64,000 nucleotides of DNA from Arthrobacter agilis (GTDB taxonomy: Bacteria > Actinomycetota > Actinomycetes > Actinomycetales > Micrococcaceae), in assembly GCF_002157505.1 (NCBI RefSeq), contig NZ_NFSC01000028.1, positions 372,001-436,000 on the forward strand, in the 5' to 3' direction. Below, piece after piece: positions 36,997 through 45,648 of this stretch. Numbering within the stretch: the first letter of the stretch is position 1; every line of letters begins with the position of its first letter. The position numbers and the translations under genes are program-made. The notes under the pieces were generated by a model that worked only from the letters and a program-made list of their open reading frames with translations, had not been told where the DNA came from and searched no databases.

Positions 36997-39306
36997 GTGC
37001 ACCAGCAACGGAAGGACCCGCTCGAGGGCGCGACCGTCGACGGGCGATACGTCGTCCAGTCGCGGTTGGCCCGTGGCGGCATGTCCACCGTCTACCTGGC
37101 GACGGACCGCCGGCTGGACCGCCGCGTCGCGCTCAAGGTCCTGTATCCGCACCTCGCGGAAGAGCCGGGCTTCGTCGACCGCTTCGAGCAGGAAGCCAAA
37201 TCCGCTGCGCGCCTGTCCCATCCCCGTGTCGTCGGAGTCCTCGACCAGGGCGTCGACACCATCGGCGGTCAGGCAGTCGCCTACCTCGTGATGGAGTTCG
37301 TCCCCGGCAGGACGCTGCGGGATGTTCTGCGCGAGCACGGCCGCCTTACACCCCGCCATGCGCTGGACCTGCTCGATGCCGTCGTCGAAGGGCTGGCAGC
37401 AGCACACGAGGCCGGGCTGATCCACCGCGACGTGAAACCGGAGAACGTCCTCCTGTCCGACAGCGGGCAGGTGAAGATCGCCGACTTCGGCCTCGCACGC
37501 GCGGTGTCGGCCACCAGCGGAACCGCGACCCTCGTCGGCACGGTGGCCTACCTCTCCCCCGAGTTGGTGCTCGGCAGGCCGGCGGAAGCCCAGAGCGACA
37601 TCTACTCGACGGGCGTCCTGCTCTTCGAACTCCTGACGGGTCACCAGCCCTTCACGGGCGAGACACCCATCCAGGTGGCGATCCAGCACGCGCAGTCGGA
37701 GGTGCCGGCTCCGTCCGTGCTGCTCCCCGGGCTGGCACCGGACATCGATGAACTCGTGCAGTGGTGCACCTCGCGGGACCCGGAGGACCGGCCGGTGGAC
37801 GGCTCGGCCCTGCTCGGTGAACTGCGGCACATCCGGCAGACCCTGACCGACGAGGAACTCGACTTCGCGCCCGCAGACGCCCCCTCCCCGGCACTCCACC
37901 AGGACCAGCTCACGGCGACAGTGATTCCGCGGCTCGCGGACGACGGGCGGACCGAGGCGCTCTCCAGGGTGGACCTCGAAGGTGACGGGGAAGCTGCCTC
38001 CCCGTCGGGGTCGACGGACGTGCTGCCGCGCGCACTGCACCAGGACAACGCCACGAGTGTCATCCGCCGGGACTCCAACGCCACGAGGGTGATCAGCGCG
38101 GTGCCGGCAGTGCCACCGGTGCCATCCTCGCCGCCCGCAGCATCCGATCCGACCGCGCCGGTCAGGGCGTTCCCGTACCGGGCTGTCCAGGGGGCGCGCC
38201 TCGGTGGCGGTGTCGAGGAGGTCCTCGACGAAGAGGGCCCCGACGAGGACGGCTTCGACGAGGACGGCCCGGGCGACGTACAGCACCGTGATGGCTACGC
38301 CGGATCCACCGTTGCCCGTCCATCCGGCGACCGGAAAGGGAGCACTGTCCGCCCGCCGTCCAGGAGGGAGCAGGCACGGCAGGCCCAACGACCGCAGAAG
38401 ACCCTGCACGGCCGTGCTGCCCGGCGCTCGGTGCGGCTGCTCGTGGTCCTGCTGGTGCTCCTCGCGGGCCTCGCCGCCGCGGCCGGCTGGTTCTTCGGGG
38501 CCGGCCCGGGGGGTGTGGTCTCGCTGCCGGACGTCGCTGATGTCCCGCTCGTGGAGGCACGGGCCGCACTGGACGGGCAAGGGATCACGTCGCTGTCCAC
38601 CGAGGAGGCCTTCGACGAGGACGTGCTGCCGGGCCTGGTGATCGGCACCGACCCCGCCGCTTCCTCCGAGGTGCGACGGTTCGAGCGGGTCGAACTGATC
38701 GTCTCGAAGGGGCCCGAACTGTTCCGGGTTCCCGACCTGCTCGGCAGGACGCAGGTGCAGGCGGCTGCTGAACTGGGCGCTGCCGGCCTCGCGGTGGGAA
38801 CCATCGAGGAGCACTACGACGAGTCGGTGGCTGCGGGGATGGTCTCCCGGCAGGTACCCGAGCAGGGCGCCGAGCGGCACCGCGGCTCCGCCGTCGACCT
38901 GGTCGTCTCCCTCGGCCCGGAGCCGGTCGCCGTCCCGGACGTCACGGGCCTGACCGAGCAGGACGCCGTCGCGGCGGTAGAGCAAGCGGGGCTTGAGGCG
39001 GTCGTGAACGACGCCGCAGAGTACAGCCGCACCGTGCCCGCGGGCGCGGTCCTCGGCCGGACTCCCTCGGGCGAGGTGCAGCGGGGAACGCGCATCACCC
39101 TGACGCTGTCCAGGGGGCCGCGCATGGTGCGGGTCCCCAGCGTCTTCTCGCTTCCCGAGGGCCGGGCCATCGCGGCTCTGGAAGCTGCCGGCTTCACCGT
39201 GCAGGTGGACTACACCTTCGGCAGCGCCGTCCTCGGCCTCGTGGCCGGGCAGGGTCCCACGGGCGACCAGCCAGAGGGTACGACGATCCGCATCACTGTC
39301 ACCTGA
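36997..39306 (+). CDS. pknL: Serine/threonine protein kinase with four PASTA domains (PknL type)
   Basis: Membrane receptor kinase sensing peptidoglycan fragments through PASTA domains. Kinase motifs: glycine loop LARGGMSTVYLA, catalytic HRDVKPENVLL, DFGLARA and activation-loop end VGTVAYLSPE. After a variable acidic juxtamembrane linker (about 290-470), one membrane segment (about 480-500) leads to four PASTA repeats, each beginning V-P-D-V-like (SLPDVADVP, RVPDLLGRT, AVPDVTGLT, RVPSVFSLP). The GTG at 36997 is the leaderless-type start; an ATG one codon earlier is equally in frame. Neighbours (Rv2175c-like protein, aroG, plsC) match the M. tuberculosis pknL locus, where Rv2175c is the kinase substrate. 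About 769 aa. Confidence 0.93.
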   Translation: MHQQRKDPLEGATVDGRYVVQSRLARGGMSTVYLATDRRLDRRVALKVLYPHLAEEPGFVDRFEQEAKSAARLSHPRVVGVLDQGVDTIGGQAVAYLVMEFVPGRTLRDVLREHGRLTPRHALDLLDAVVEGLAAAHEAGLIHRDVKPENVLLSDSGQVKIADFGLARAVSATSGTATLVGTVAYLSPELVLGRPAEAQSDIYSTGVLLFELLTGHQPFTGETPIQVAIQHAQSEVPAPSVLLPGLAPDIDELVQWCTSRDPEDRPVDGSALLGELRHIRQTLTDEELDFAPADAPSPALHQDQLTATVIPRLADDGRTEALSRVDLEGDGEAASPSGSTDVLPRALHQDNATSVIRRDSNATRVISAVPAVPPVPSSPPAASDPTAPVRAFPYRAVQGARLGGGVEEVLDEEGPDEDGFDEDGPGDVQHRDGYAGSTVARPSGDRKGSTVRPPSRREQARQAQRPQKTLHGRAARRSVRLLVVLLVLLAGLAAAAGWFFGAGPGGVVSLPDVADVPLVEARAALDGQGITSLSTEEAFDEDVLPGLVIGTDPAASSEVRRFERVELIVSKGPELFRVPDLLGRTQVQAAAELGAAGLAVGTIEEHYDESVAAGMVSRQVPEQGAERHRGSAVDLVVSLGPEPVAVPDVTGLTEQDAVAAVEQAGLEAVVNDAAEYSRTVPAGAVLGRTPSGEVQRGTRITLTLSRGPRMVRVPSVFSLPEGRAIAALEAAGFTVQVDYTFGSAVLGLVAGQGPTGDQPEGTTIRITVT

Positions 39307-39330
39307 CCCGGACTCCTCTCCCACCCGGGA

Positions 39331-39367
39331 CACCGAAGGCGGCTACCAGGGGTAGCCGCCTTCGGTG
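39331..39367. terminator. Bidirectional terminator between pknL and aroG
   Basis: Perfect 17-bp stem (39331-39347 with 39351-39367) around a 3-base loop, between convergent genes. No T run, but the stem is very stable. Confidence 0.85.
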
Positions 39368-39392
39368 CACTGCGGGAACGGGAACGGGTGGG

Positions 39393-40775
39393 TCAGCGCT
39401 TGGACAGCGCTCCTGCAACGAGGAACGCCATCTCGAGCGACTGCATGTGGTTGAGGCGGGGATCGCAGACCGACTCGTAACGCTCGATGAACGCGTCCTG
39501 GTCGATCGGATCGGACCCACCGAGGCACTCGGCCACGTCGTCGCCCGTCATCTCCACGTGCAGGCCACCGGGGAAGGTCCCCAGTGAGTTGTGCACCTCG
39601 AAGAAGCCGCGCACCTCGTCGATGACGTCGTCGAAGTTGCGTGTCTTGTACCCGTTGGGCGAGGTCACGGTGTTGCCGTGCATCGGGTCGGTGACCCAGA
39701 GGACCTGGGCACCCGAGCCGGTCACACGCTCGACGAGCTTGGGCAGCTTCTCGCGGATGTTCTGGGCGCCCATGCGCGTGATGAACGTGAGCCGGCCGGG
39801 CTCGCGGTTCGGATCGAGCTTGTCGATCAGGGCGAGCGCATCATCGCCCGACGTGGACGGCCCGAGCTTGACGCCGATCGGGTTCCGCACGCGTGACAGG
39901 AAGTCCACGTGGGCGCCGTCGATGTCCCGTGTCCGCTCCCCGATCCACAGGAAGTGGGCGGAGGTGTCGTACGGCAGGGAGGTGCGCGAGTCGATGCGGG
40001 TCAGGGCGCGTTCGTAGTCGAGGAGCAGTGCCTCGTGGCTGGCGAAGAACTCCACGCGCTTCAGGGCCTCGAAGTCCGCTCCGCACGCGTCCATGAACCG
40101 CACCGCGCGGTCGATCTCCCGCGCCAGCGATTCGTAGCGGGAGTGCGCGGGATTGGCCATGAACCCCTTGTTCCAGTGGTGGACCAGCCGCAGGTCCGCG
40201 AACCCGCCCTGCGTGAACGCACGAATGAGGTTCAGGGTCGATGCGGAGGTGTGGTAGGCCTTCACCATCCGGGCAGCATCGTGTCCGCGGGTCTCGGGCG
40301 TGAAGTCGTAGCCGTTGACCATGTCGCCGCGGTACGCGGGAAGCGTGACGCCGTCGCGCGTCTCGTCGTTGGACGAACGGGGTTTGGCGAACTGGCCGGC
40401 CATGCGCCCCATCTTGATGACGGGCAGCGAGGCACCGTAGGTGAGGACGACGGCCATCTGGAGGATGGTGCGGACGCGGGCGCTGATCTTGTCGGCGGTC
40501 GCACCGTCGAAGGTCTCCGCGCAGTCGCCGCCCTGCAGGAGGAATGCCTTACCCTGGGCCGCGGCCGCGAGCCGCTCACGCAGCACATCCACTTCACCGG
40601 CGAAGACCAGCGGCGGGAGGCTCGAGAGTTCCTTGACCGACGCCGTATAGACACCCGGGTCCTGCCACGAGGGCTGCTGGACTGCGGTCATCGAACGCCA
40701 GGCATCGAGGCCGGCGGTGGGGGACGAGGCAGGAGCCGCGATGCGCGGAAGGACGGGAGCTAGTGAATCAGTCAC
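39393..40775 (-). CDS. aroG: 3-deoxy-D-arabino-heptulosonate 7-phosphate synthase, class II
   Basis: First step of the shikimate pathway: phosphoenolpyruvate plus erythrose 4-phosphate. The class II (plant/actinobacterial) pattern is clear: LLQGGDCAETFDG, GRMAGQFAKPRS, PAYRGDMVNGYDF, LIRAFTQGGFADLR, HFLWIGERTRDIDGAHV, and WVTDPMHGNT. At 460 aa it is full length. The start is a GTG with no Shine-Dalgarno, six bases below TAGAAT, so probably leaderless. It converges with pknL at a strong hairpin, as in mycobacteria (Rv2178c). Confidence 0.97.
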   Translation of the reverse strand: MTDSLAPVLPRIAAPASSPTAGLDAWRSMTAVQQPSWQDPGVYTASVKELSSLPPLVFAGEVDVLRERLAAAAQGKAFLLQGGDCAETFDGATADKISARVRTILQMAVVLTYGASLPVIKMGRMAGQFAKPRSSNDETRDGVTLPAYRGDMVNGYDFTPETRGHDAARMVKAYHTSASTLNLIRAFTQGGFADLRLVHHWNKGFMANPAHSRYESLAREIDRAVRFMDACGADFEALKRVEFFASHEALLLDYERALTRIDSRTSLPYDTSAHFLWIGERTRDIDGAHVDFLSRVRNPIGVKLGPSTSGDDALALIDKLDPNREPGRLTFITRMGAQNIREKLPKLVERVTGSGAQVLWVTDPMHGNTVTSPNGYKTRNFDDVIDEVRGFFEVHNSLGTFPGGLHVEMTGDDVAECLGGSDPIDQDAFIERYESVCDPRLNHMQSLEMAFLVAGALSKR

Positions 40776-40781
40776 ACGGAA

Positions 40782-40787
40782 ATTCTA
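40782..40787 (-). promoter_or_regulatory. -10 box of a probable leaderless aroG transcript
   Basis: TAGAAT on the reverse strand, the best -10 match of the leaderless set, exactly six bases from the GTG. Confidence 0.55.
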
Positions 40788-40873
40788 CTGGCTGTGAGCC
40801 CGGCCCCCCGACTCGGGTTGTCATCGCCGCTTAGCGCGGTGTCATACAGCCGGACGGCACGCCCGGCCGCGCG

Positions 40874-41725
40874 TCACACCGCTTCGGTTCCGGCTTCCCC
40901 GTCGTCCGTCGCCTTGTCCGCCGGAACGGCCCGGCCGATCTCCGTGACAGTGCCCGGTGCCGGACCGGCGGGGTCGGGCGAGATGCGCACGGCAGCCCGA
41001 CGGCTGTCGGCTCCGGGCTTCGGCGTCTTGCGGCCTGCTGCCTTCTCCGCTGCCAGACGCTCCTTCACCGTGCTCGCGTAGGCGTCGACGTACTCCTGCC
41101 CGGACAGGCGCATCAGTTCGTACATGATCTCGTCGGTGACGGAACGCTGGACGAAACGGTCGTCCTCCAGTCCCTCGTACCGGGTGAAATCGAGCGGCTC
41201 ACCGATGATGATGCCGACACGGCGGATGTTGGGGATGCGGCGGCCGATGGGCTGCACCTTGTCCGTCCCGATCATCGCCACGGGGATCACCGGCACGCCC
41301 GTGGCCAGCACCAGTTTCGCGACCCCCGTCTTGCCGCGGTACAGGCGTCCGTCGGGGCTGCGTGTCCCCTCCGGGTAGATGCCGAGGATGCCGCCCTCGT
41401 TCAGGATGTCCATGCCCGCCGTCAGCGAGGACGACGACGCCGCGCCGCCCGAGCGGTCCATCGGCAACTGGTTGGACAGCCGGAAGAAGAGTGCGGTCAG
41501 TCTGCCCTTGACACCCTTGCCCGTGAAGTACTCGGATTTCGCGAGGAAGACGACGGGCCTCGGGACGACGATCGGCAGGAAGATCGAATCGGAGAAGGAG
41601 AGGTGGTTGCTGACGATCACCGCCGGTCCCGACGAGGGGATGTTGTCGAGACCCTTCACCCACGGCCGGAAGAGGAGATTGAGGATCGGACCGACGATGA
41701 TCCTCTTCATCACCCAATAGAACAC
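40874..41725 (-). CDS. plsC: 1-acyl-sn-glycerol-3-phosphate acyltransferase family protein
   Basis: Acylates lysophosphatidate (or a related glycerolipid) at the membrane. The catalytic HX4D motif is NHLSFSD near residue 40 and the substrate motif is YPEGTRSPDG near 114. An N-terminal hydrophobic stretch (KRIIVGPILNLLFRPWV) anchors it. The last ~60 residues are a Lys/Ala/Pro-rich tail. The GTG at 41725 has GGGAGG eight bases upstream; a longer frame upstream is not supported. 283 aa. M. tuberculosis has the same gene (Rv2182c) just after aroG and pknL. Confidence 0.92.
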   Translation of the reverse strand: MFYWVMKRIIVGPILNLLFRPWVKGLDNIPSSGPAVIVSNHLSFSDSIFLPIVVPRPVVFLAKSEYFTGKGVKGRLTALFFRLSNQLPMDRSGGAASSSSLTAGMDILNEGGILGIYPEGTRSPDGRLYRGKTGVAKLVLATGVPVIPVAMIGTDKVQPIGRRIPNIRRVGIIIGEPLDFTRYEGLEDDRFVQRSVTDEIMYELMRLSGQEYVDAYASTVKERLAAEKAAGRKTPKPGADSRRAAVRISPDPAGPAPGTVTEIGRAVPADKATDDGEAGTEAV

Positions 41726-42005
41726 GCTGCCAGCCTCCCTGCACGGGCGGTGCGGCATCCGGCATGCCGCCCGCTTTGTCCTGTGGAAGCCTACTCTAAG
41801 GGTGCCGAGGCCTTTCGACGGCGGCGATCTTCCGGAAGCCACCCCCGCAGGCCGGCAGTCGGGAGGGAGGACCGGCTGGGGAGCGGCCTGTTGACGTAGG
41901 GGCGCCGGATGTCCACGATTGAATCAGCACGCCCTCTGATTTCCAGGACGCCGGCCGGATACCCTCCGAACCCGGGCCGCAGCACGCGACGGCAGGTAGC
42001 AAAGT

Positions 42006-42545
42006 ATGGGCCCCCGAGGTCAGGAACCGAACGAATCCACGGATGACGAAGTCTGGCAGGACCTCGTAGCGCGCCTGGAAGGAACCTCCGCGGATCCCCC
42101 CGCCCCGAACGCCTCCGGTTCCTCCGCGGTCGAACGGACGGATCCGGACGGGGGCGCCGGGCGGGAACAGACCGATGCGCGCGGCGAGGCCGGCGCGCCA
42201 GGCGTCGGCGGGCCGACGGACCGCGAGCGTGCCGACGCGATCTTCCGCAACCAGCCCTTCCGCCCCAGTGGGCCGCGCGACTCCGCGCCCGTCGAGCCGG
42301 AGGACGACGAGGGCTTCACACCGGAGGAGCCCCCGCCCCTCGGCTCGGGCGATCCCCTGACGGTCCTCGCCTGGATCGGCGCGGCGGGCGGGCCCATCCT
42401 GCTCCTCCTGTTCGCCATGTTCTGGCGGAACGCGCCACTGGCGGCCACGCTCGGAGTCCTGGCGCTCTTCCTCGCGGGTGCCGGCTACCTCGTGACGAAG
42501 CTGCCGAAGAACCGCGACATCGGGGACGACGGCGCGGAAGTCTAG
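42006..42545 (+). CDS. Small membrane protein with acidic cytoplasmic domain (unknown)
   Basis: I do not recognise a family. The 179-aa protein has a hydrophilic N-terminal ~115 residues, rich in Glu, Asp, Pro and Gly (contains DRERADAIFRNQPF), then two hydrophobic segments (about 119-139 and 146-164) and a short charged tail. Similar two-TM proteins with disordered acidic N-termini are common next to plsC in Micrococcaceae. ATG start with a weak AGG upstream. It is divergent from plsC and convergent with the ROK kinase gene. Confidence 0.75.
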   Translation: MGPRGQEPNESTDDEVWQDLVARLEGTSADPPAPNASGSSAVERTDPDGGAGREQTDARGEAGAPGVGGPTDRERADAIFRNQPFRPSGPRDSAPVEPEDDEGFTPEEPPPLGSGDPLTVLAWIGAAGGPILLLLFAMFWRNAPLAATLGVLALFLAGAGYLVTKLPKNRDIGDDGAEV

Positions 42546-42571
42546 CGCTGCCCCTCGCGGGCCGGCGGCCG

Positions 42572-43660
42572 TCAGGTTCCGCTGCGGGAGAGCAGGCGGG
42601 ACAGGTCCGCCGCCCCGATGAGTCCGGCTTCGGGTCCCAGGGCCGCGCGTTCGATGCGTGCGGCCGGGCGGAAACCGCGGCCCGTCAGGTTCCTTCCGAA
42701 AGCCCGCCGGGCGGGCTCGAGCAGCAGGTCGCCGGCCGCGCTCAGTCCGCCTCCGATGACGAACGTCCCCGGGTCCAGGGCAGCCGCTAGGTTGGCCAGC
42801 CCCAGTCCCAGCCACTGTCCGACGTCGTCGACCAGCTCGCGCGACGCCGGGTCGCCCTCCATCGCGAGGCGGGTCACGAGCGCGCCCGTGATGGCCGCGC
42901 CGTCACCCGGAGCTGCCGCGATGATCGCCTGGGCCACCGGGGACTTCGCTGCGGCAAGTTCCCGCGCCTCGCGTCCCAGCGCGTTTCCCGAGGCGTACTG
43001 CTCCCAGCACCCGCGGTTGCCGCACTCACAGCGGTGGCCCTGGGGCACGATGATCTGGTGCCCGAACTCCCCCGCGACGCCATGCCGGCCGCGCTCCACG
43101 CGCCCGCCCAGGATCATCGCACCCCCGATGCCCGTGCCGAGGGTGACGCAGACGAGGCGCGATTCCCCGCGGCCCGCGCCGAACCGCCACTCGGCCCAGG
43201 CGGCGGCGTCGGCGTCGTTCACCACTGTGACGCGCCGCCGGAGCAGTTTCTCGAGGTTCCTCCGCAGCGGCTCGTTGCGCCACGCGAGGTGCGGGCTGAA
43301 CAGGACGGTGCTGTTGGACAGGTCCATCCACCCGGCCGCTCCGATGCCGATCGAGCGGATCCTGTAGTCCGCGGACAGTTCCCGGACGAGTTCCGTGATC
43401 ACGGATTCGACCGCGCGCGGGTCCTGGCCCGGGGTCGCACGGCGTGCTTCGGCGAGGATCTGCCCGTGGACGTCGACCACGCCCGCCGCGACCTTCGTCC
43501 CGCCGATGTCGACGCCGACCGAGAGGCCGCGCCGTGCAGGATTGGGGAAGGTGCTGCGCGTCGCCCGCGCGGTCAGCGGGCCGTTGCCGCGCCACGCGGG
43601 ACCGGATTCGGTCCGCAACCGACGGGCATGGGGGCCGGCCGGCTCAGGCATGATCGGCAT
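42572..43660 (-). CDS. ROK-family sugar kinase (glucokinase-like)
   Basis: Likely phosphorylates glucose or a related hexose with ATP. The phosphate-binding GVDIGGTKVAAGVVD lies at about residue 48-62, VTLGTGIGGAMI at about 170-181, and the ROK zinc motif CECGNRGCWEQYASG at about 212-226 with the upstream EFGHQI histidine. No N-terminal helix-turn-helix is present, so it is an enzyme and not a ROK repressor. About 40 extra residues precede the first motif. ATG with GGAAGGA five bases upstream, 362 aa. Divergent from the acyl-CoA synthetase. Second sugar kinase in the window beside ppgK. Confidence 0.9.
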   Translation of the reverse strand: MPIMPEPAGPHARRLRTESGPAWRGNGPLTARATRSTFPNPARRGLSVGVDIGGTKVAAGVVDVHGQILAEARRATPGQDPRAVESVITELVRELSADYRIRSIGIGAAGWMDLSNSTVLFSPHLAWRNEPLRRNLEKLLRRRVTVVNDADAAAWAEWRFGAGRGESRLVCVTLGTGIGGAMILGGRVERGRHGVAGEFGHQIIVPQGHRCECGNRGCWEQYASGNALGREARELAAAKSPVAQAIIAAAPGDGAAITGALVTRLAMEGDPASRELVDDVGQWLGLGLANLAAALDPGTFVIGGGLSAAGDLLLEPARRAFGRNLTGRGFRPAARIERAALGPEAGLIGAADLSRLLSRSGT

Positions 43661-43710
43661 GCGGTCCTTCCGTCGTCGTGTGCTGCGCGATGACGCGCCG
43701 CCGTTACCGA

Positions 43711-43734
43711 TTCGTACAGTACTGGACAGTAATT
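43711..43734. promoter_or_regulatory. Candidate operator between ROK kinase and acyl-CoA synthetase genes
   Basis: ACAGTA occurs twice, exactly 10 bp apart (43716-43721 and 43726-43731), the first overlapping the palindrome CAGTACTG (43717-43724). TTCG flanks both ends. The patch is AT-rich against its surroundings and lies between divergent starts. Confidence 0.4.
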
Positions 43735-43796
43735 CGGGCGGGTAACCCTATAGGCTGAAGCGACCCCACGGTCAAGGTGATACCAAAGGAGTTATC

Positions 43797-45605
43797 GTGC
43801 GCGATATCAGCGTTCCCGTCCTCGTGGACGTCCCCCGCCAGACCAATACGACGGACCTGGTGGTCCGGCAGGCGGCGAAGCCCTCCAATCCGGCGCTGTT
43901 CGCCGTCCAGGACACATCGGGCGAGTGGAAGGACATTCCGGCCACGGAGTTCCGCCGGCAGGTCGAGGACGTCGCGAAGGGCCTGATCGCGTCGGGCGTG
44001 CAGCCGGGCGACCGCGTGGCAATCATGGCCCGCACACGGTACGAGTGGTCGCTGGCCGACTTCGCCATCTGGTTCGCAGGCGCCGTCTCGGTTCCGGTCT
44101 ACGAGACCTCCTCTCCCGCGCAGGTCGCATGGATCCTCAGTGATTCCGGGGCCGTCGGCGCCTTCGTCGAATCCGCCCGCCACGAGGACGTGGTCCGCCA
44201 GGCGGTGGCGCTGGGGACCATCGGGTCCCTGCAGCACGTCTGGCAGTTCGACGGCGACGGGCTCGACACGCTGCGGACCGCGGGGGCCGGGACCGACGAG
44301 CAGACCCTCTCCGACCGCCGTGCCTACGCCGGGCTCGACGACGTCGCGACCATCATCTACACCTCCGGCACCACCGGAAAACCGAAGGGCTGCGAGCTGA
44401 CGCACGGAAACTTCGTGGAGCTCTCCGAGAACGCCGCTGCCGCCCTTCCCGAAGTGGCACACGAGGGTGCGCAGACGATCATGTTCCTGCCCCTGGCACA
44501 CGTCTTCGCGCGGTTCATCTCCGTGCTGTGCGTCGCGGCCGGCGCCACCGTCGCCCACACCCCTGACGTCAAGAACCTGCTCCCGGACCTCCAGAGCTAC
44601 CAGCCGACGTTCATCCTGGCCGTGCCGCGCGTCTTCGAGAAGGTGTACAACAACTCGATGCTGAAGGCCGAGGACGGCGGCAAGGGCAGGATCTTCCACG
44701 CAGGGGCCGACGTCGCCATCGCCTGGTCGAAAGCCGAGCAGGCCGGCAGGATCCCGCTGGGCCTTCGAGTGAAGCATGCCGTCTTCGACCGGCTGCTCTA
44801 CGGCAAGATCCGCACCGCCATGGGCGGGCGCGTGCAGTACGCGGTGTCGGGCGGCGCACCCCTGGGAGACAGGCTCGGCCACTTCTTCCACGGTATCGGC
44901 CTTCTGGTGCTCGAAGGCTACGGGCTGACGGAGACGACCGCCCCCATCACGGTGAACACCCCGAAGCGCGTCAGGATCGGCACGGTGGGCGCTCCGCTCC
45001 CCGGCAATGCCGTGAAGATCGCGGACGACGGCGAGATCCTCGCCAAGGGCGTCTGTGTCATGAAGGGCTACTTCAACCGTCCGGAGCTCACCGACGAGAC
45101 CTTCGTCGACGGGTGGTTCCGGACCGGCGACATCGGCGAGCTGGACGACGAGGGATTCCTCCGCATCACGGGCCGCAAGAAGGAGATCATCGTGACGGCC
45201 AGCGGGAAGAACGTCATCCCTGCAATGCTGGAGGACGCCATCCGATCGAACGCGCTGGTGTCCCAGTGCGTCGTGCTAGGCGACCAGCGCCCCTTCATCT
45301 CGGCGCTCATCACGCTCGACGAGGAGGCGCTGCCCGGCTGGCTCGAGCGGCACCACCTGCCGGCCGGGACCACGACGGCCGAAGCCGCCGCGCATCCGAC
45401 GGTCCTCGCCGAGATCCAGCACCTCGTGGACAGCGCCAATACGACGGTGTCCCGCGCGGAAGCCATCAAGGTGTTCCGGATCGTCCCGACCGACTTCACC
45501 GAGGCGACCGGGCACCTGACCCCGTCCCTCAAGATCAAGCGCGCCCAGGTCCTCACGGACTACTCGGACATCGTCGAGTCGATCTACGCGACCGCCAAGG
45601 TCTAG
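43797..45605 (+). CDS. Long-chain fatty-acid--CoA ligase (FadD15-like)
   Basis: Activates fatty acids to acyl-CoA via an acyl-adenylate. The AMP-binding P-loop YTSGTTGKPKGCELTH is near residue 185; GYGLTETTAP (about 378), WFRTGDIGELDDEGFLRITGRKKEIIVTASGKN complete the adenylate-forming signature. 602 aa is the long-chain class size. GTG start with a very good AAAGGAG five to six bases upstream. Divergent from the ROK kinase gene and convergent with mtr. The M. tuberculosis homologue fadD15 (Rv2187) also lies downstream of pknL and plsC. Confidence 0.94.
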   Translation: MRDISVPVLVDVPRQTNTTDLVVRQAAKPSNPALFAVQDTSGEWKDIPATEFRRQVEDVAKGLIASGVQPGDRVAIMARTRYEWSLADFAIWFAGAVSVPVYETSSPAQVAWILSDSGAVGAFVESARHEDVVRQAVALGTIGSLQHVWQFDGDGLDTLRTAGAGTDEQTLSDRRAYAGLDDVATIIYTSGTTGKPKGCELTHGNFVELSENAAAALPEVAHEGAQTIMFLPLAHVFARFISVLCVAAGATVAHTPDVKNLLPDLQSYQPTFILAVPRVFEKVYNNSMLKAEDGGKGRIFHAGADVAIAWSKAEQAGRIPLGLRVKHAVFDRLLYGKIRTAMGGRVQYAVSGGAPLGDRLGHFFHGIGLLVLEGYGLTETTAPITVNTPKRVRIGTVGAPLPGNAVKIADDGEILAKGVCVMKGYFNRPELTDETFVDGWFRTGDIGELDDEGFLRITGRKKEIIVTASGKNVIPAMLEDAIRSNALVSQCVVLGDQRPFISALITLDEEALPGWLERHHLPAGTTTAEAAAHPTVLAEIQHLVDSANTTVSRAEAIKVFRIVPTDFTEATGHLTPSLKIKRAQVLTDYSDIVESIYATAKV

Positions 45606-45620
45606 GGAACCCCCGGTCGG

Positions 45621-45648
45621 CTCCTCCCGCGGCGATGCACAGGAGGAG
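45621..45648. terminator. Weak terminator between acyl-CoA synthetase and mtr
   Basis: CTCCTCC (45621-45627) pairs with GGAGGAG (45642-45648); the helix can extend with a bulge into the mtr stop region. Between convergent genes. Confidence 0.45.

Noticed and set aside
42006-42545. Anti-sigma factor or lipoprotein function for the small two-TM protein
   Set aside because: No zinc-binding anti-sigma motif and no lipobox are present; the function is left open.
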